A stretch of 64,000 nt of DNA, taken from contig JBPBPL010000032.1 in assembly GCA_050954285.1 (NCBI GenBank), positions 1 through 64,000 of the forward strand, read 5' to 3'. The stretch's first letter is position 1, and every line of letters starts with the position of its first letter. The notes beneath the pieces are model-generated. The model worked only from the letters and a program-made list of their open reading frames with translations, did not search any database and was not told the origin of the DNA. Of this stretch, positions 18,528-28,405 are shown piece by piece. Origin of the DNA: Mucilaginibacter_A sp050954285. GTDB lineage: Bacteria; Bacteroidota; Bacteroidia; Sphingobacteriales; Sphingobacteriaceae. Made by a program: the position numbers and the translations under genes.

Positions 18528-19511
18528 ATGCACATTGATAGCTCCATGCAAAAGCCGTTATTAACTATCGGTATTCCTACATACAACCGGGCAAAATACT
18601 TGGATCGTTGTTTAAATTCAATATTGATGCAGTTTGATGGTATTGAAAAAGACTTAGAGCTGATTATTGCAAACAACGCTTCCACTGATCATACCAAACA
18701 AATAGTGGATCAATATTCGGAGAAAATGAAGATTGATTATTATGAAAGAGAAATCAATTTGGGTCCGGATTCTACTTCTTCGCTTTGTTATGAAAAAGCA
18801 AAAGGCAAATATGTTTGGGTTTTAGGAGATGATGAATATTTGATTGACGGAAGTTTAAATATCATTATTAATTTATTAAAAGATAAAGATTATGGCGATG
18901 TTTACTTGCATTGTATTCCATTTCATGATGAAGCTGATGTTGATGAAACACCGGTAAAAGAAGCACAGAAAATCATTTACAATGAGCCGGTAGAATTTAT
19001 AAAAAGTATTCATTACTATGCTACTTTTATCAGTGGAAATATTGTGAACAAGGAAATATTGAAAGGTGATACAAGCTATAAAAAATACCTGAACACCAAT
19101 ATTGTACAAATTGGCTGGACGATTAAACCAATCTTTGCGGCCAAAGAAAACTTGTATGTACAAACGCCCTTGTTTGCGGCAAAACAAAACAATTCCGGCG
19201 GCTACCAGTTTGTAACCACTTTTGCTAAAAATTATAACTTTATTTTAAAATCTCTGGTTAAAGAAGGTTATGATAAACGGATTGTTGATATTACCAATAT
19301 TAATTTAATTAAGAGTTACTTTCCGGCAAATATCATCAAGCTGCTTTATTACGAAAACCGTTTTAATACCGAAAAACATTTTTCGGTATTGTTTAATTCT
19401 TTTTGGAGATATAAAAGTTTCTGGACTGATCTTTTTCCGATTTATGGAAAATACTGGATGAAAAAGTTATCGGGCAAAAAGATTGTCAGATACCAAAACA
19501 GTTCTGATTAG
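18528..19511 (+). CDS. Family 2 glycosyltransferase, abequosyltransferase-like
   Basis: This 327-residue GT-A enzyme contains LLTIGIPTYNRAKYLDRCLNSIL, NNASTDHT, the long REINLGPDSTSSLCYEKAKG and a GDDEYLI acidic motif. The layout resembles RfbV-type deoxyhexosyltransferases. The start may also be the ATG at 18546 (M-Q-K-P). It abuts the next gene, whose ATG follows its TAG directly. Confidence 0.8.
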   Translation: MHIDSSMQKPLLTIGIPTYNRAKYLDRCLNSILMQFDGIEKDLELIIANNASTDHTKQIVDQYSEKMKIDYYEREINLGPDSTSSLCYEKAKGKYVWVLGDDEYLIDGSLNIIINLLKDKDYGDVYLHCIPFHDEADVDETPVKEAQKIIYNEPVEFIKSIHYYATFISGNIVNKEILKGDTSYKKYLNTNIVQIGWTIKPIFAAKENLYVQTPLFAAKQNNSGGYQFVTTFAKNYNFILKSLVKEGYDKRIVDITNINLIKSYFPANIIKLLYYENRFNTEKHFSVLFNSFWRYKSFWTDLFPIYGKYWMKKLSGKKIVRYQNSSD

Positions 19512-20717
19512 ATGAAAGTTTTGTTATTTGGCGACGCACCGATGGCTTTAAACGAAGGCGGTATCAATCAAACTTTATACAACCTGTTTTCATTTATTGC
19601 GCCGCAGGACTTTATGGGAATAACGGAAGTTGACCAAAAAACGCTGCGGAAACTTGGATCTACCGAACCGTATACAAACCGGTATAAAAGTTATAAACTT
19701 AACCTGATTAATATTCCGGTTAATCGGTTTACAAAGTTTATAATACCAACGATCAACCGGATCAACTTTTATATTTTTCAAAAAAACGCTTATAAAAAAC
19801 TAAAACAAGAAATTGCATTATTTGCACCGGATGTGATTATTTCTTGTTCCAACACTCCATCGGGTATTTTGATGCACGACAAATTACTTGATAAAAACAG
19901 TATCTCTGCCCCGGTTATTCCATACTTTATGGATGATTGGATGTATAAAAACAAGGAAGATAAGGTTGGAAAATTGGTGCACAACACCATCCGGAATATG
20001 CTGCAGAAAAACCAATATTGGATGATGATTGGTGAAGAACTCGGAAACTTATTAGCAGAACGTTATCAGACAAAACCGGAAAAGATTTTATATATCAGAA
20101 ATCCGGTAGATTTAAGTGATGCACCGAAAGATAGTTCTGCCACGCCACACGAACCTTTTAAATTTGCTTACGCCGGTGCCCTGTGGCCCATGCACTTTGA
20201 TAGTTTTCTGGCGTTTGCAAAAGCGTTACAATTGCTTCCAACCAAGCAAAAAGCACAACTGATACTTTATACGCAGGAGAGCCAATGGAGCTGGCGCAAA
20301 GCTGAATTGGAACCTTTAGGTATAATTTACGGCGGACATTTACCTTATCATCAGATTCATCAAAAACTAAACGAGGCAGATGCATTACTAATTACGGCTT
20401 CTTTTAGTAAGGAAAATTACACGCATTCTACCGGATCTTTGCAAACAAAAATTACGGATTACTGCAAATCCAAGCGGTTAATTGTAAGTTGTGCACCAAA
20501 TTATGCAGCCAATAATAAGTTTATAAAAAGCCGCAATTGCGGAGTTTGTATTGAAACCGGTGATGTGCAAAAAATTAAAAATCAGGTGGTAAAAATAATA
20601 AATGATTATAGTGATTATCAAAATTTGGTAACCAATGCTTGGGATACTTTGCATGATTTTTCTAAGGAAGTAGTTCATCAGAAAATTAAAGATTTTTTAC
20701 AACTGAGTTTGCAATAG
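19512..20717 (+). CDS. GT4-like glycosyltransferase
   Basis: This 401-residue GT-B protein has an N-terminal MKVLLFGDAPMALNEGGINQTL strand-turn with glycine loop. A donor half follows with FAYAGALWPMHFDSFLAFAKAL and a DYCKSKRLIVSCAPNYAANN segment in place of the usual E-x7-E neighbourhood. Assignment to GT4 is by overall layout. It starts immediately after the GT2 stop codon. Confidence 0.7.
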   Translation: MKVLLFGDAPMALNEGGINQTLYNLFSFIAPQDFMGITEVDQKTLRKLGSTEPYTNRYKSYKLNLINIPVNRFTKFIIPTINRINFYIFQKNAYKKLKQEIALFAPDVIISCSNTPSGILMHDKLLDKNSISAPVIPYFMDDWMYKNKEDKVGKLVHNTIRNMLQKNQYWMMIGEELGNLLAERYQTKPEKILYIRNPVDLSDAPKDSSATPHEPFKFAYAGALWPMHFDSFLAFAKALQLLPTKQKAQLILYTQESQWSWRKAELEPLGIIYGGHLPYHQIHQKLNEADALLITASFSKENYTHSTGSLQTKITDYCKSKRLIVSCAPNYAANNKFIKSRNCGVCIETGDVQKIKNQVVKIINDYSDYQNLVTNAWDTLHDFSKEVVHQKIKDFLQLSLQ

Positions 20718-20755
20718 TGCTGTTTAATCGATCCAAATTAATTAACATAATATAA

Positions 20756-21661
20756 TTGGTAGTTACAAAATTAGTCAGTGGTTTAGGAAATCAGTTGTTA
20801 CAATATGCAATGGGCAGGCAATTATCACTGCTAAAAGAAGTACCACTATTGTTGGATGTTTCTTTCTTCAAGGATCAAAACTTAAGGAGTTACAAGTTAG
20901 ATCATTTTAATATTAATGCAGAAATTGCAACAAAAGCACAACTTCAACCTTTTGAACAGGAAATTGCCCGTTACAATAACTTGCACCAGCAAACTTCTTT
21001 GTATGCAAAAGTATACCGCAAATTGGAGCCTGTTCTGTTCCCAAAACATACTAAAAACTACTTTAAAGAAGCTACCTGGTGGATATTAGAACCCGAAGTT
21101 TATAAAACACCAAGCGATGTTTATATAGAAGGTTACTGGCAGCATTATAAATATTTTGAAAACTTACAGCCCGAAATTTTTAATGAACTTATTTTAAATA
21201 GCTATTCAAACTTAGATACAATTAATTGGCTTGAAAAAATAAAAAATGATCCTTTTGCGGTTGCAGTTCATATTCGTCGCGGTGATTACGTAACGGACTC
21301 CGGAGCCAACTATCTAATGGGTGTTTTACCGGTTGATTATTATAACAAAGCTATTTTGTATATTAAAGAAAGAATTACTGATCCGAACTTTTATTTTTTT
21401 TCGGATGATCTGGAATGGGTAAAATCCAATATAACAACCGGTACAATAAACTTTTATGTTGATCAAAACCCGGATTATATTGATTTGAATTTAATAAGGC
21501 ATTGCAAACACCAAATTATTGCAAACAGCACTTTTAGCTGGTGGGGAGCATTTTTAAACCGCAATCCGGATAAAATTGTAATTGCGCCACAGCAATGGTC
21601 GCCCCGGGAAGATGTTAACCGAAATATACATTTGCAGTTTCCGGATTGGATCAAACTTTAA
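20756..21661 (+). CDS. Family 11 alpha-1,2-fucosyltransferase-like enzyme, copy 2
   Basis: This 301-residue protein is clearly paralogous to the 10202 gene. SGLGNQLLQYAMGRQL, HIRRGDY (172-178), FYFFSDDLEWV and STFSWWGAFLNRNPDKIVIAP are all conserved. The TTG start is the only one that keeps the family N-terminus V-T-K-L-V-S-G-L-G-N. It should use GDP-L-fucose. A dispersed 12-mer copy lies between its stop codon and the next gene. Confidence 0.9.
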   Translation: MVVTKLVSGLGNQLLQYAMGRQLSLLKEVPLLLDVSFFKDQNLRSYKLDHFNINAEIATKAQLQPFEQEIARYNNLHQQTSLYAKVYRKLEPVLFPKHTKNYFKEATWWILEPEVYKTPSDVYIEGYWQHYKYFENLQPEIFNELILNSYSNLDTINWLEKIKNDPFAVAVHIRRGDYVTDSGANYLMGVLPVDYYNKAILYIKERITDPNFYFFSDDLEWVKSNITTGTINFYVDQNPDYIDLNLIRHCKHQIIANSTFSWWGAFLNRNPDKIVIAPQQWSPREDVNRNIHLQFPDWIKL

Positions 21662-21671
21662 ATTTACCCGA

Positions 21672-21683
21672 TAAAAGAAGCAT
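21672..21683 (+). repeat. Dispersed 12-mer TAAAAGAAGYAT (C form)
   Basis: Exact copy in the 43-base gap between GT11 copy 2 and the next GT2. The wider context GAT...ATC gives a small stem. Confidence 0.8.
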
Positions 21684-21704
21684 CTATGTTACCAATAATC
21701 TTTA

Positions 21705-22709
21705 ATGGTTGAATTAGTTTCTGTAATCATTCCGAATTACAATCATGCTAAATATTTAAACCAGCGCATTGATTCTGTTCTTCAACAATCTTATCAAAAC
21801 TTTGAAGTTATTATTTTGGATGATTGTTCTAAAGATGAAAGTAAACTCATTATTGACCAATATAAAGATCATCCGAAAGTTAGCAATACTGTTTTTAACC
21901 GGCAAAACTCTGGTAGTACCTTCCTACAATGGGAAAAGGGAATCAAATTAGCTAAAGGAAATTATATTTGGATTGCAGAAAGTGATGATTATGCTGAAGC
22001 GGAATTTTTACAATCTTTAGTAAATATTATCAACTTAAATAATAATGTTGGACTGGCTTATTGCGGCTCCAACACGGTTGATGAGCTTGGAAATAAGTTG
22101 GGAAGATTGGTTCAGGAAATACCAAATAATCAGAATGGATATTACTTAAATAATGGTTTTGATGAATGCAGGAATGCTTTCTTTTTCCATCCGATTGTAC
22201 CTAATGCGAGCGCGGTAGTTTTTAAAAAAGAAAACTTCTATAAAGCCGATGCTTCTTTTAAGCAATATAAAATTTGTGGCGACTGGCAGTTTTGGATAGA
22301 CGTTTGCTTTGATAATCACATTGCTTATTTACCGCAATGTTTAAACTATTTCAGGCAATCCAACACTTCCGTTAGCCGGTCAGATCATTATCAAAAAGAT
22401 ACTTACAAAATATTTTTGTTAGAAAAACTGAAAGTAAGTTTGTATGCTTATGAAAAAGTTAAACATCAAATTGCACTAAAACAGAAATTTAGATACTTTG
22501 ATGTTTATATATTCAGTGTTTTGTTAGAATCTTTCAGGAAAAGAATAACACTAACAAAATCTGAAATTTCATTTATTACAAAATCTTTGTGGTACCTCTC
22601 TCCTGCCTGTATTCTTGTTTTTTTTAAATCAGTAGTTGACGTTGTTTTATTTGGAATTAGAAAAGTGATCAGAACAATCAGTAAAAAACCAGGGCTAAAA
22701 ACAGCATGA
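21705..22709 (+). CDS. Family 2 glycosyltransferase, paralogue of the 11900 gene
   Basis: This 334-residue GT-A enzyme has SVIIPNYNHAKYLNQRIDSV, LDDCSKDES and WIAESDDYAE motifs, and CGDWQFWIDV as the acceptor-side block. It has a hydrophobic stretch near residues 295-315, which may be membrane-associated. Like its paralogue it follows a GT11 gene. Its stop overlaps the start of the next gene by 4 bases, and D-A-S-F near nt 22249 is encoded by a dispersed 12-mer copy. Confidence 0.84.
   Translation: MVELVSVIIPNYNHAKYLNQRIDSVLQQSYQNFEVIILDDCSKDESKLIIDQYKDHPKVSNTVFNRQNSGSTFLQWEKGIKLAKGNYIWIAESDDYAEAEFLQSLVNIINLNNNVGLAYCGSNTVDELGNKLGRLVQEIPNNQNGYYLNNGFDECRNAFFFHPIVPNASAVVFKKENFYKADASFKQYKICGDWQFWIDVCFDNHIAYLPQCLNYFRQSNTSVSRSDHYQKDTYKIFLLEKLKVSLYAYEKVKHQIALKQKFRYFDVYIFSVLLESFRKRITLTKSEISFITKSLWYLSPACILVFFKSVVDVVLFGIRKVIRTISKKPGLKTA
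22696..22707 (+). repeat. Dispersed motif variant TAAAAACAGCAT containing a start codon
   Basis: Exact AC-variant copy. Its last two bases are the A and T of the ATG at 22706 that begins the next gene, and it overlaps the last codons of the upstream gene. Confidence 0.6.
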
Positions 22710-23797
22710 ATGTTTTTATAGTTTGCACCGGTTTAGGTCATATTAACCGCGGATATGAATCATTTACCCGCGAATGTTTCGATGCAATTAAAGATACTCA
22801 GGTTTTTAACTTGTATCTGATTAAAGGCGGTGGAAAGAGTACAGGTAGAGAAATCGCACTTCCAAACCTGCCGCGCCAAAAAAAAACAGCACAGTTTTTA
22901 GCCAGGATTTTTCCGTTTGATGCTTATACCATTGAACAAATTAGTTTCTGTTTATCACTTTTACCATTGATAGTTACCAAAAAACCCGCTGTAATTTATT
23001 ATAGTGATTTTACACTTGGAACGTACCTGTGGCATTTAAGAAAATATCTAAATTTTAAATACAAGTTACTTTTTTCCAACGGTGCACCAAACGGGCCACC
23101 ATTTAAAACGGAAGACCATGTGCAGCAGCTTTTACCGGTTTATTTAGAACAGGCAATTTCGCAGGGCGCACCTGCAGCTATGCAAACTTTGCTGCCTTAT
23201 GGTTTTAATATTGATATTGAAGAAAGATTAAGTGATCTTAAACAAAAATATGCAATCAGGAAGAATTTGTGTTTTTTAGCTAATCAAAAAATTGTCCTTT
23301 CTGTTGGTACGGTAAACGGCCATCATAAACGGATGGATTACCTGATAGAAGAAGTTGCTAAACTCGGACAAGAATATTTTTTGGTTATATTAGGCCAGTT
23401 TGAAGCAGAAACGTCGGCGTTGGTTACCCTAGCCGAAGCAAAATTAGCCGGTCGGTTTATAATTACAAGTGTTCCTTTAGAGCAGGTAAAAAATTATTAT
23501 TTAGCTGCAGATTACTTCGTTTTGGCATCTTTAAATGAAGGTTTTGGCCGGGTTTTAATTGAAGCGTTAAGTTATGGTTTACCTTGTATTGTCCATGATT
23601 ATGTTAATGCAAAACAGGTATTAGGAGATTATGGTAATTATGTTAATATGAGAATCTCCGGTGAGTTATATCTGTATATTTTAAATTTTAAACAAAAAAG
23701 CACTCAAAACCAACGAATCAAAACCGCATATCAACTTTACTCCTGGCACAAATTAAAAGATCAATATTTAAAAATGATTTGTAAAGCTGGCGCATAA
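22706..23797 (+). CDS. Family 4 glycosyltransferase
   Basis: This 363-residue GT-B enzyme starts MNVFIVCTGLGHINRGYESF. Its donor half includes ILSVGTVNGHHKRMDYLIEE-like residues and the E-x7-E motif EGFGRVLIE, followed by ALSYGLPCIVHDY. The short ATGA-type overlap with the upstream GT2 indicates coupling. Sugar specificity is unknown. Confidence 0.83.
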   Translation: MNVFIVCTGLGHINRGYESFTRECFDAIKDTQVFNLYLIKGGGKSTGREIALPNLPRQKKTAQFLARIFPFDAYTIEQISFCLSLLPLIVTKKPAVIYYSDFTLGTYLWHLRKYLNFKYKLLFSNGAPNGPPFKTEDHVQQLLPVYLEQAISQGAPAAMQTLLPYGFNIDIEERLSDLKQKYAIRKNLCFLANQKIVLSVGTVNGHHKRMDYLIEEVAKLGQEYFLVILGQFEAETSALVTLAEAKLAGRFIITSVPLEQVKNYYLAADYFVLASLNEGFGRVLIEALSYGLPCIVHDYVNAKQVLGDYGNYVNMRISGELYLYILNFKQKSTQNQRIKTAYQLYSWHKLKDQYLKMICKAGA

Positions 23798-23821
23798 TTT
23801 AATAAGAAAAGATTTTTTAAC

Positions 23822-24655
23822 TTGCTTTCTATAATTATTCCTACATACAATCGTAATGATTTACTTAGTAAATGTTTGGAAGAATTCAATCCAAAAAATC
23901 AAACTATTAAAGTTAATTATGAGGTAATTGTTACTGATGACAGTAAGCATTATGCAACCAAAAGTTTTATAAAAGATCATTTTAATTGGGTTAAGTGGGT
24001 TCCTGGAACGCAGCATGGGCCAGCTGCTAATAGAAACAATGGTGCTAAATATGCAAAAGGAGACTGGCTGATTTTTATTGATGATGACTGTATTCCTGAT
24101 AAAAATTTGTTAAGTGTTTATCAGGATGCAATTACAGAATACCCAGATATATTAGTGTTTGAAGGTTGTATTAAAGCTGATCGGGAACAGAGTAGTTTTG
24201 CTGAAGAGTCTCCCGTAAATGAAACAGGAGGATATTTGTGGTCCTGCAATTTTATGATCCGAAAAAATCTCTTTTTGGAAACTTTGTTTGGCTTTGACGA
24301 AAAATTTCCTTTTGCAGCAATGGAAGATGTTGAACTTAATTACCGGATAAATAGATTAGGTTTAGCTAAGAAATTTCTTGAAAAGGCTTATGTTATACAT
24401 CCCTGGCGGCTGCAAAGTAATATTTGGAAAATAACTTTAAACAGGTTTCAATCAACTTTATATTTTTTAAGAAAACATCCTGAAAAAAAACAAGAAATTA
24501 ATTACAGATATTATTTAATTGCATTTTACCATTCGCTTATTAAAAACACATTTAGAAATGCTTTAAAATATCGCTTTAGAGGTTTTTTTCAGAAATTAAT
24601 ATACGATGGATTGCAGTTGTACTTTTCTGTTTATACTCTGCTATTTAAATATTAA
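23822..24655 (+). CDS. Family 2 glycosyltransferase
   Basis: This 277-residue GT-A enzyme is read from a TTG start. It shows LSIIIPTYNRNDLLSKCL, VTDDS, GPAANRNNGAKYAKG and the FIDDDCIPD acidic motif, with MEDVELNYRI as the catalytic-side block. It has many basic residues near the C-terminus, where it probably meets the membrane. A 132-base gap follows. Confidence 0.83.
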   Translation: MLSIIIPTYNRNDLLSKCLEEFNPKNQTIKVNYEVIVTDDSKHYATKSFIKDHFNWVKWVPGTQHGPAANRNNGAKYAKGDWLIFIDDDCIPDKNLLSVYQDAITEYPDILVFEGCIKADREQSSFAEESPVNETGGYLWSCNFMIRKNLFLETLFGFDEKFPFAAMEDVELNYRINRLGLAKKFLEKAYVIHPWRLQSNIWKITLNRFQSTLYFLRKHPEKKQEINYRYYLIAFYHSLIKNTFRNALKYRFRGFFQKLIYDGLQLYFSVYTLLFKY

Positions 24656-24771
24656 CCCACAATTAACAAATATTATTAACAGATTAACAAATATTTTTAC
24701 TTAGTTTACAAACTAATTTATTACAAACTTTTTTGCTGCGAGGCTCGTACGCATTAAAAGATTTGACTAAG

Positions 24772-24783
24772 TAAAAAAAGCAT
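24772..24783 (+). repeat. Dispersed motif variant TAAAAAAAGCAT
   Basis: AA-variant copy lying 4 bases before the GTG start of the GT61 gene. Confidence 0.5.
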
Positions 24784-24787
24784 CGTT

Positions 24788-26062
24788 GTGGTGGTACAAA
24801 GTTCTACACAGTTAATAATTATTTCCCCTAAAAAAATAATTAATAGATTTAAACCTATTATTAAGTTATTGCGCGGGCTTAGCACTTCCTTAATAAAAAT
24901 ATTCAATACTCGCGTTGTTCACACATTTAAACTTAGTTCTTCTAATTTTGGTGGTCCAAAAGAAGCATTGCTAACCTTTGCAGATATTAACCGATATGTT
25001 GATCAGAAAAAAAAGCAGGGCTTTGACTATTTTTACTGGCATTTTTTTGGTGAAGAAATCAACATTAAAGAACCGGAATATACCATTGGTAACCCGTTGC
25101 CTGGTGCCGAAGTTACTAGTTATACAACCATAAATACTGAGTATGTATATGCTATGCCTAATATCAGAATCTACAGTAAATATTTTTTTACGCTAACTGA
25201 AGATAATTATTTGCTTGCTCCTGTATCTAACATTTATGGAGATGAAAAAAAATCACATCCGGCTTTCGCAACTTTGTTTTTACCGAAATGTAAAAAATTA
25301 AAAGGTCGGTCAATCATTATTCGTGGTGGAGCTTACTGGCATAAAATGCAAGATGGTTTGCCGGCTTTATATCTGGCAGAGTTAGCTGGTTTTGATTTTA
25401 GTAAGATTGATCATTTTATCATACAGGATGAAAAAATCAGTCAAAATAGTATTTTTACAAGGATTGGTATTCCGCTTGAAAAACAAGTTAGGCTTTATAA
25501 CGAACACGATTGCTATCATTGTGATGAACTAATATTTTCTTCCTGGTATAACCGGAAAGGAAATTGGTATATTGATTACCTAAACCGGGTAATTCAACCT
25601 AAAAATGTTACTAAAAATTTCCCGAAAAGAATTTATCTCAGTCGCTCACGGGTGAGTACCAGAAAAGTATTGAATGAAGATGAAGTGGTTTCATTTTTGA
25701 AAAAATATGGTTTTGAATGCATACACAATGAAGATTTATCAACCGATGAACAAGTTGAATTGTTTAAAAATGCAACCCATATAATATCCTGTCACGGATC
25801 ACAATTAACAAATATTATTTTCTGCCAACCTGGCACAAAAGTTTGTGAAATTAGGCATATCACCCATAAAATACACTACCGTAAAGCATTTCATGATTTA
25901 TCAAATGGTTTTGGATTGAAATATTATTTACTTTACACTGCACTTGGAGAACAATATTTTGATGAAAATAATACGGTTATCGAAACAGATACACACATGT
26001 ATATAGATCTTGCTGATATACAATTGATGCTCGAAAAAATGCACTTAAAAGAAGTTGAATAA
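24788..26062 (+). CDS. Family 61 glycosyltransferase (DUF563-like)
   Basis: This 424-residue protein carries the GT61 blocks IIIRGGAYWHKMQDGLPALY (about 178-197), RIYLSRSRVSTRKVLNE (about 281-297) and ISCHGSQLTNIIFCQPG (about 338-354), where His and Gly-Ser-Gln belong to the family core. The start is a GTG; a second GTG follows immediately. Related bacterial enzymes act in capsule and LPS loci. The stop overlaps the next ATG by one base. Confidence 0.8.
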   Translation: MVVQSSTQLIIISPKKIINRFKPIIKLLRGLSTSLIKIFNTRVVHTFKLSSSNFGGPKEALLTFADINRYVDQKKKQGFDYFYWHFFGEEINIKEPEYTIGNPLPGAEVTSYTTINTEYVYAMPNIRIYSKYFFTLTEDNYLLAPVSNIYGDEKKSHPAFATLFLPKCKKLKGRSIIIRGGAYWHKMQDGLPALYLAELAGFDFSKIDHFIIQDEKISQNSIFTRIGIPLEKQVRLYNEHDCYHCDELIFSSWYNRKGNWYIDYLNRVIQPKNVTKNFPKRIYLSRSRVSTRKVLNEDEVVSFLKKYGFECIHNEDLSTDEQVELFKNATHIISCHGSQLTNIIFCQPGTKVCEIRHITHKIHYRKAFHDLSNGFGLKYYLLYTALGEQYFDENNTVIETDTHMYIDLADIQLMLEKMHLKEVE

Positions 26063-27051
26063 TGTTGGAACCCTTAGTTTCTGTAATCATACCTACTTAC
26101 AATTATGCAAAATACATAGTTGAAGCCGTAAATAGCGTTCTAACACAAACTTATCCTCAAGATAAAATTGAAATTATTATAATAGACGATGGCTCAACAG
26201 ATAATACATTTGAAATTTTAAAAAATTTTATTGAAAACAATATTATTTCATATAGCTTCCAAGAAAACAAAGGAAAAGCTAATGCTACATACAATGCTAT
26301 ACAAAAGTGTCAAGGAAAGTATATTTTTAACTTAGATGCAGATGATTACTACCTGCCAACAAAAATAGCAGAGTATATACAAGTTTTTGAAAGCATTGAA
26401 GAAATTGTACATGTTGCCGCTCCTGCAAAAATTTTTTTTGAAGAAAAGAATTTTGCTAAAAATGAGATTCTACCAGAAGATATATTGAATAAAGTCTTAG
26501 ATGGAAAGTGGTTATTAAAACGTTTCTACAATAATAACATGCTTTTCGGTGGTGGTACAACTTACGCTGCGCGTGCTTCTACATTAAAAGCAATTGATAT
26601 TCCAACTGGGATAGATATGTACATTGACGAATTCTTGATTTTAGCGATATTACCGTTTGGTAAAAGCTTTTATATTAACCATCCCCTATCTGTATGGAGA
26701 ATACATGGTAAAAATTTTTCAATATCTAGAGTAGTACAACAAAATCAAATTAATAATAGAAAAAGACTATTAAAATCATCTGCTACTATTTTGAAGTATT
26801 TGGAAGATCACAATTATGATAAGAATATAATAAAAATTTATCAGATTCAAGATCTCATGAGATATATGTTATACAAAGAACTTTTGAATGATAAAAAAGT
26901 TTCTGATATTTTTAAGTATGCTTCAAAAGTCCTTTTTAAGATTAAACCTAGTTGGAAACTAATTAAAACTTATAATTTATTAAATCGGTTAGTGCCGTTA
27001 CCGATAGTTAATTTAATAAATAGAAATAAGACATTAGATCATGAAGTTTAA
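26062..27051 (+). CDS. Family 2 glycosyltransferase
   Basis: This 329-residue GT-A enzyme has VSVIIPTYNYAKYIVEAVNSV, IDDGSTDNT and NLDADDYYLP motifs. It is coupled to the GT61 gene by a one-base overlap. Its DNA is AT-rich compared with the genes from 31648 on. It is followed by a short inverted-repeat element (27098-27256) that separates it from the next glycosyltransferase. Confidence 0.84.
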   Translation: MLEPLVSVIIPTYNYAKYIVEAVNSVLTQTYPQDKIEIIIIDDGSTDNTFEILKNFIENNIISYSFQENKGKANATYNAIQKCQGKYIFNLDADDYYLPTKIAEYIQVFESIEEIVHVAAPAKIFFEEKNFAKNEILPEDILNKVLDGKWLLKRFYNNNMLFGGGTTYAARASTLKAIDIPTGIDMYIDEFLILAILPFGKSFYINHPLSVWRIHGKNFSISRVVQQNQINNRKRLLKSSATILKYLEDHNYDKNIIKIYQIQDLMRYMLYKELLNDKKVSDIFKYASKVLFKIKPSWKLIKTYNLLNRLVPLPIVNLINRNKTLDHEV

Positions 27052-27097
27052 CAATTCAGCATCCTTCAGTGCTATCAATTTATTAAGAAGAGGCTTA

Positions 27098-27256
27098 GAA
27101 CCTGTTTAAAATTTACTCAAATTCTTTTCGATGTTTTTTTATGAACCTAAAATTTTGATTGTGCTGTATTTTCTTTCTAATTGTACCGATTATGAAACCA
27201 AAAATTACAGGAATAAAAGAAGCATAAAAATTTTTGATACAAATCAAAACAGGCTC
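27098..27256. mobile_element. MITE-like element with inverted ends and TTA target duplication
   Basis: The left end reads GAACCTGTTT and the right end, on the other strand, GAGCCTGTTT. TTA flanks both sides (27095-27097 and 27257-27259). The 159-base interior has no transposase. Such GAGCCTGT ends with a 3-base TNA duplication fit the IS5 family, so this is probably a non-autonomous derivative. A shorter, degenerate relative lies at 34294-34442. It contains a dispersed 12-mer copy (27214-27225). Confidence 0.6.
27214..27225 (+). repeat. Dispersed 12-mer TAAAAGAAGYAT (C form)
   Basis: Exact copy located 31 bases from the right end of the MITE-like element at 27098-27256. Confidence 0.75.
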
Positions 27257-27270
27257 TTAATATTTTTTTG

Positions 27271-28395
27271 ATGAAAATAATTTTTATTTGTGGGGCTTTA
27301 AAGCCTGGATATGATGGAGTTGGAGATTATACACGAAGATTATCTGCAAACTTAATTATACAAGGTGTTGAAGTAGCCATTTTAGCCTTGAATGATCAGT
27401 TTATTGCAGAAGTGATATGCCAAGATCAAACATCCGATGGTGTCAATATCAATACATGTCGTATTCCTTCAAATTGGAACATTATACAACGTATTAATTA
27501 TGCTAAAAAATGGATTATCAGCATCAATCCAGATTGGCTAAGTTTACAGTACGTTCCTTTTTCCTTTAACTCAAAAGGGCTTCCTTTTAATTTGAGTAAA
27601 CATTTATCAAAACTTACTTTTAGTAAACGTTGGCATATCATGTTTCATGAACTTTGGGTTGGTATGAGTGAAACAGCAAGCTTGAAACATATTATTTGGG
27701 GAGAAATTCAAAAAAAATTAATTAAAGATTTAATAAATAAAATAGAACCTAACTTAATTCATACACAAACTAAACTTTATCAGATACAACTTACTAAATT
27801 AGGATTTAAAACCAAGTATTTACCACTTTTTTCTAACATAACCGTCGGAAGTAACTTTAAAGACCAACATACTTTTAGTAAAAAAAGCAAAATCAGATTA
27901 GTAAACTTCGGAACTATTCATCCAACAGTTCCTATTGAAGAGTTCGCATATGAAGCTGCAATGTATGAAAAGAAAACAGGAACAATAATTGAATTAATAC
28001 TAATTGGTCGTTGTGGTGCTGAGCAGAATAAATGGATTAATGTTTGGAAATCATCTGGATTAAATATATCTGTCTATGGAGAACAATCTTCAGAGGAAAT
28101 TTATAGTATATTTAATTCTTCAACGTTCGGTATAACTACAACAGCACTTTCATTGATAGAAAAAAGTGGATCAGTTGCAGCAATGTTAGAACTTAATTTA
28201 CCTGTCATATGTGTATCAAATGCTTGGAACCCACGAGGAATTTCTGATTTACCTAAAATATCTGGAATTATTGAATACTGTATTGGAAATTTTGAATCCT
28301 TAATGACAATGTCTCATAACACGAATATTAGTTATTTAGGGGTTGTAAAGGTATCTGAACAGTTAAAAAAAGATATTGTAGCAGCTTCATTTTAA
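27271..28395 (+). CDS. GT4-like glycosyltransferase
   Basis: This 374-residue GT-B-type protein begins MKIIFICGALKPGYDGVGDYTRRLSA, a typical GT4 glycine loop. The donor half is atypical: FNSSTFGITTTALSLIEKSG replaces the usual EGFG-x4-E stretch. I chose the ATG at 27271 over the TTG one codon earlier. It is isolated between two short inverted-repeat elements, in AT-rich DNA. It could be an acquired cargo gene. Confidence 0.68.
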   Translation: MKIIFICGALKPGYDGVGDYTRRLSANLIIQGVEVAILALNDQFIAEVICQDQTSDGVNINTCRIPSNWNIIQRINYAKKWIISINPDWLSLQYVPFSFNSKGLPFNLSKHLSKLTFSKRWHIMFHELWVGMSETASLKHIIWGEIQKKLIKDLINKIEPNLIHTQTKLYQIQLTKLGFKTKYLPLFSNITVGSNFKDQHTFSKKSKIRLVNFGTIHPTVPIEEFAYEAAMYEKKTGTIIELILIGRCGAEQNKWINVWKSSGLNISVYGEQSSEEIYSIFNSSTFGITTTALSLIEKSGSVAAMLELNLPVICVSNAWNPRGISDLPKISGIIEYCIGNFESLMTMSHNTNISYLGVVKVSEQLKKDIVAASF

Positions 28396-28405
28396 TTTTA
28401 AAAAT

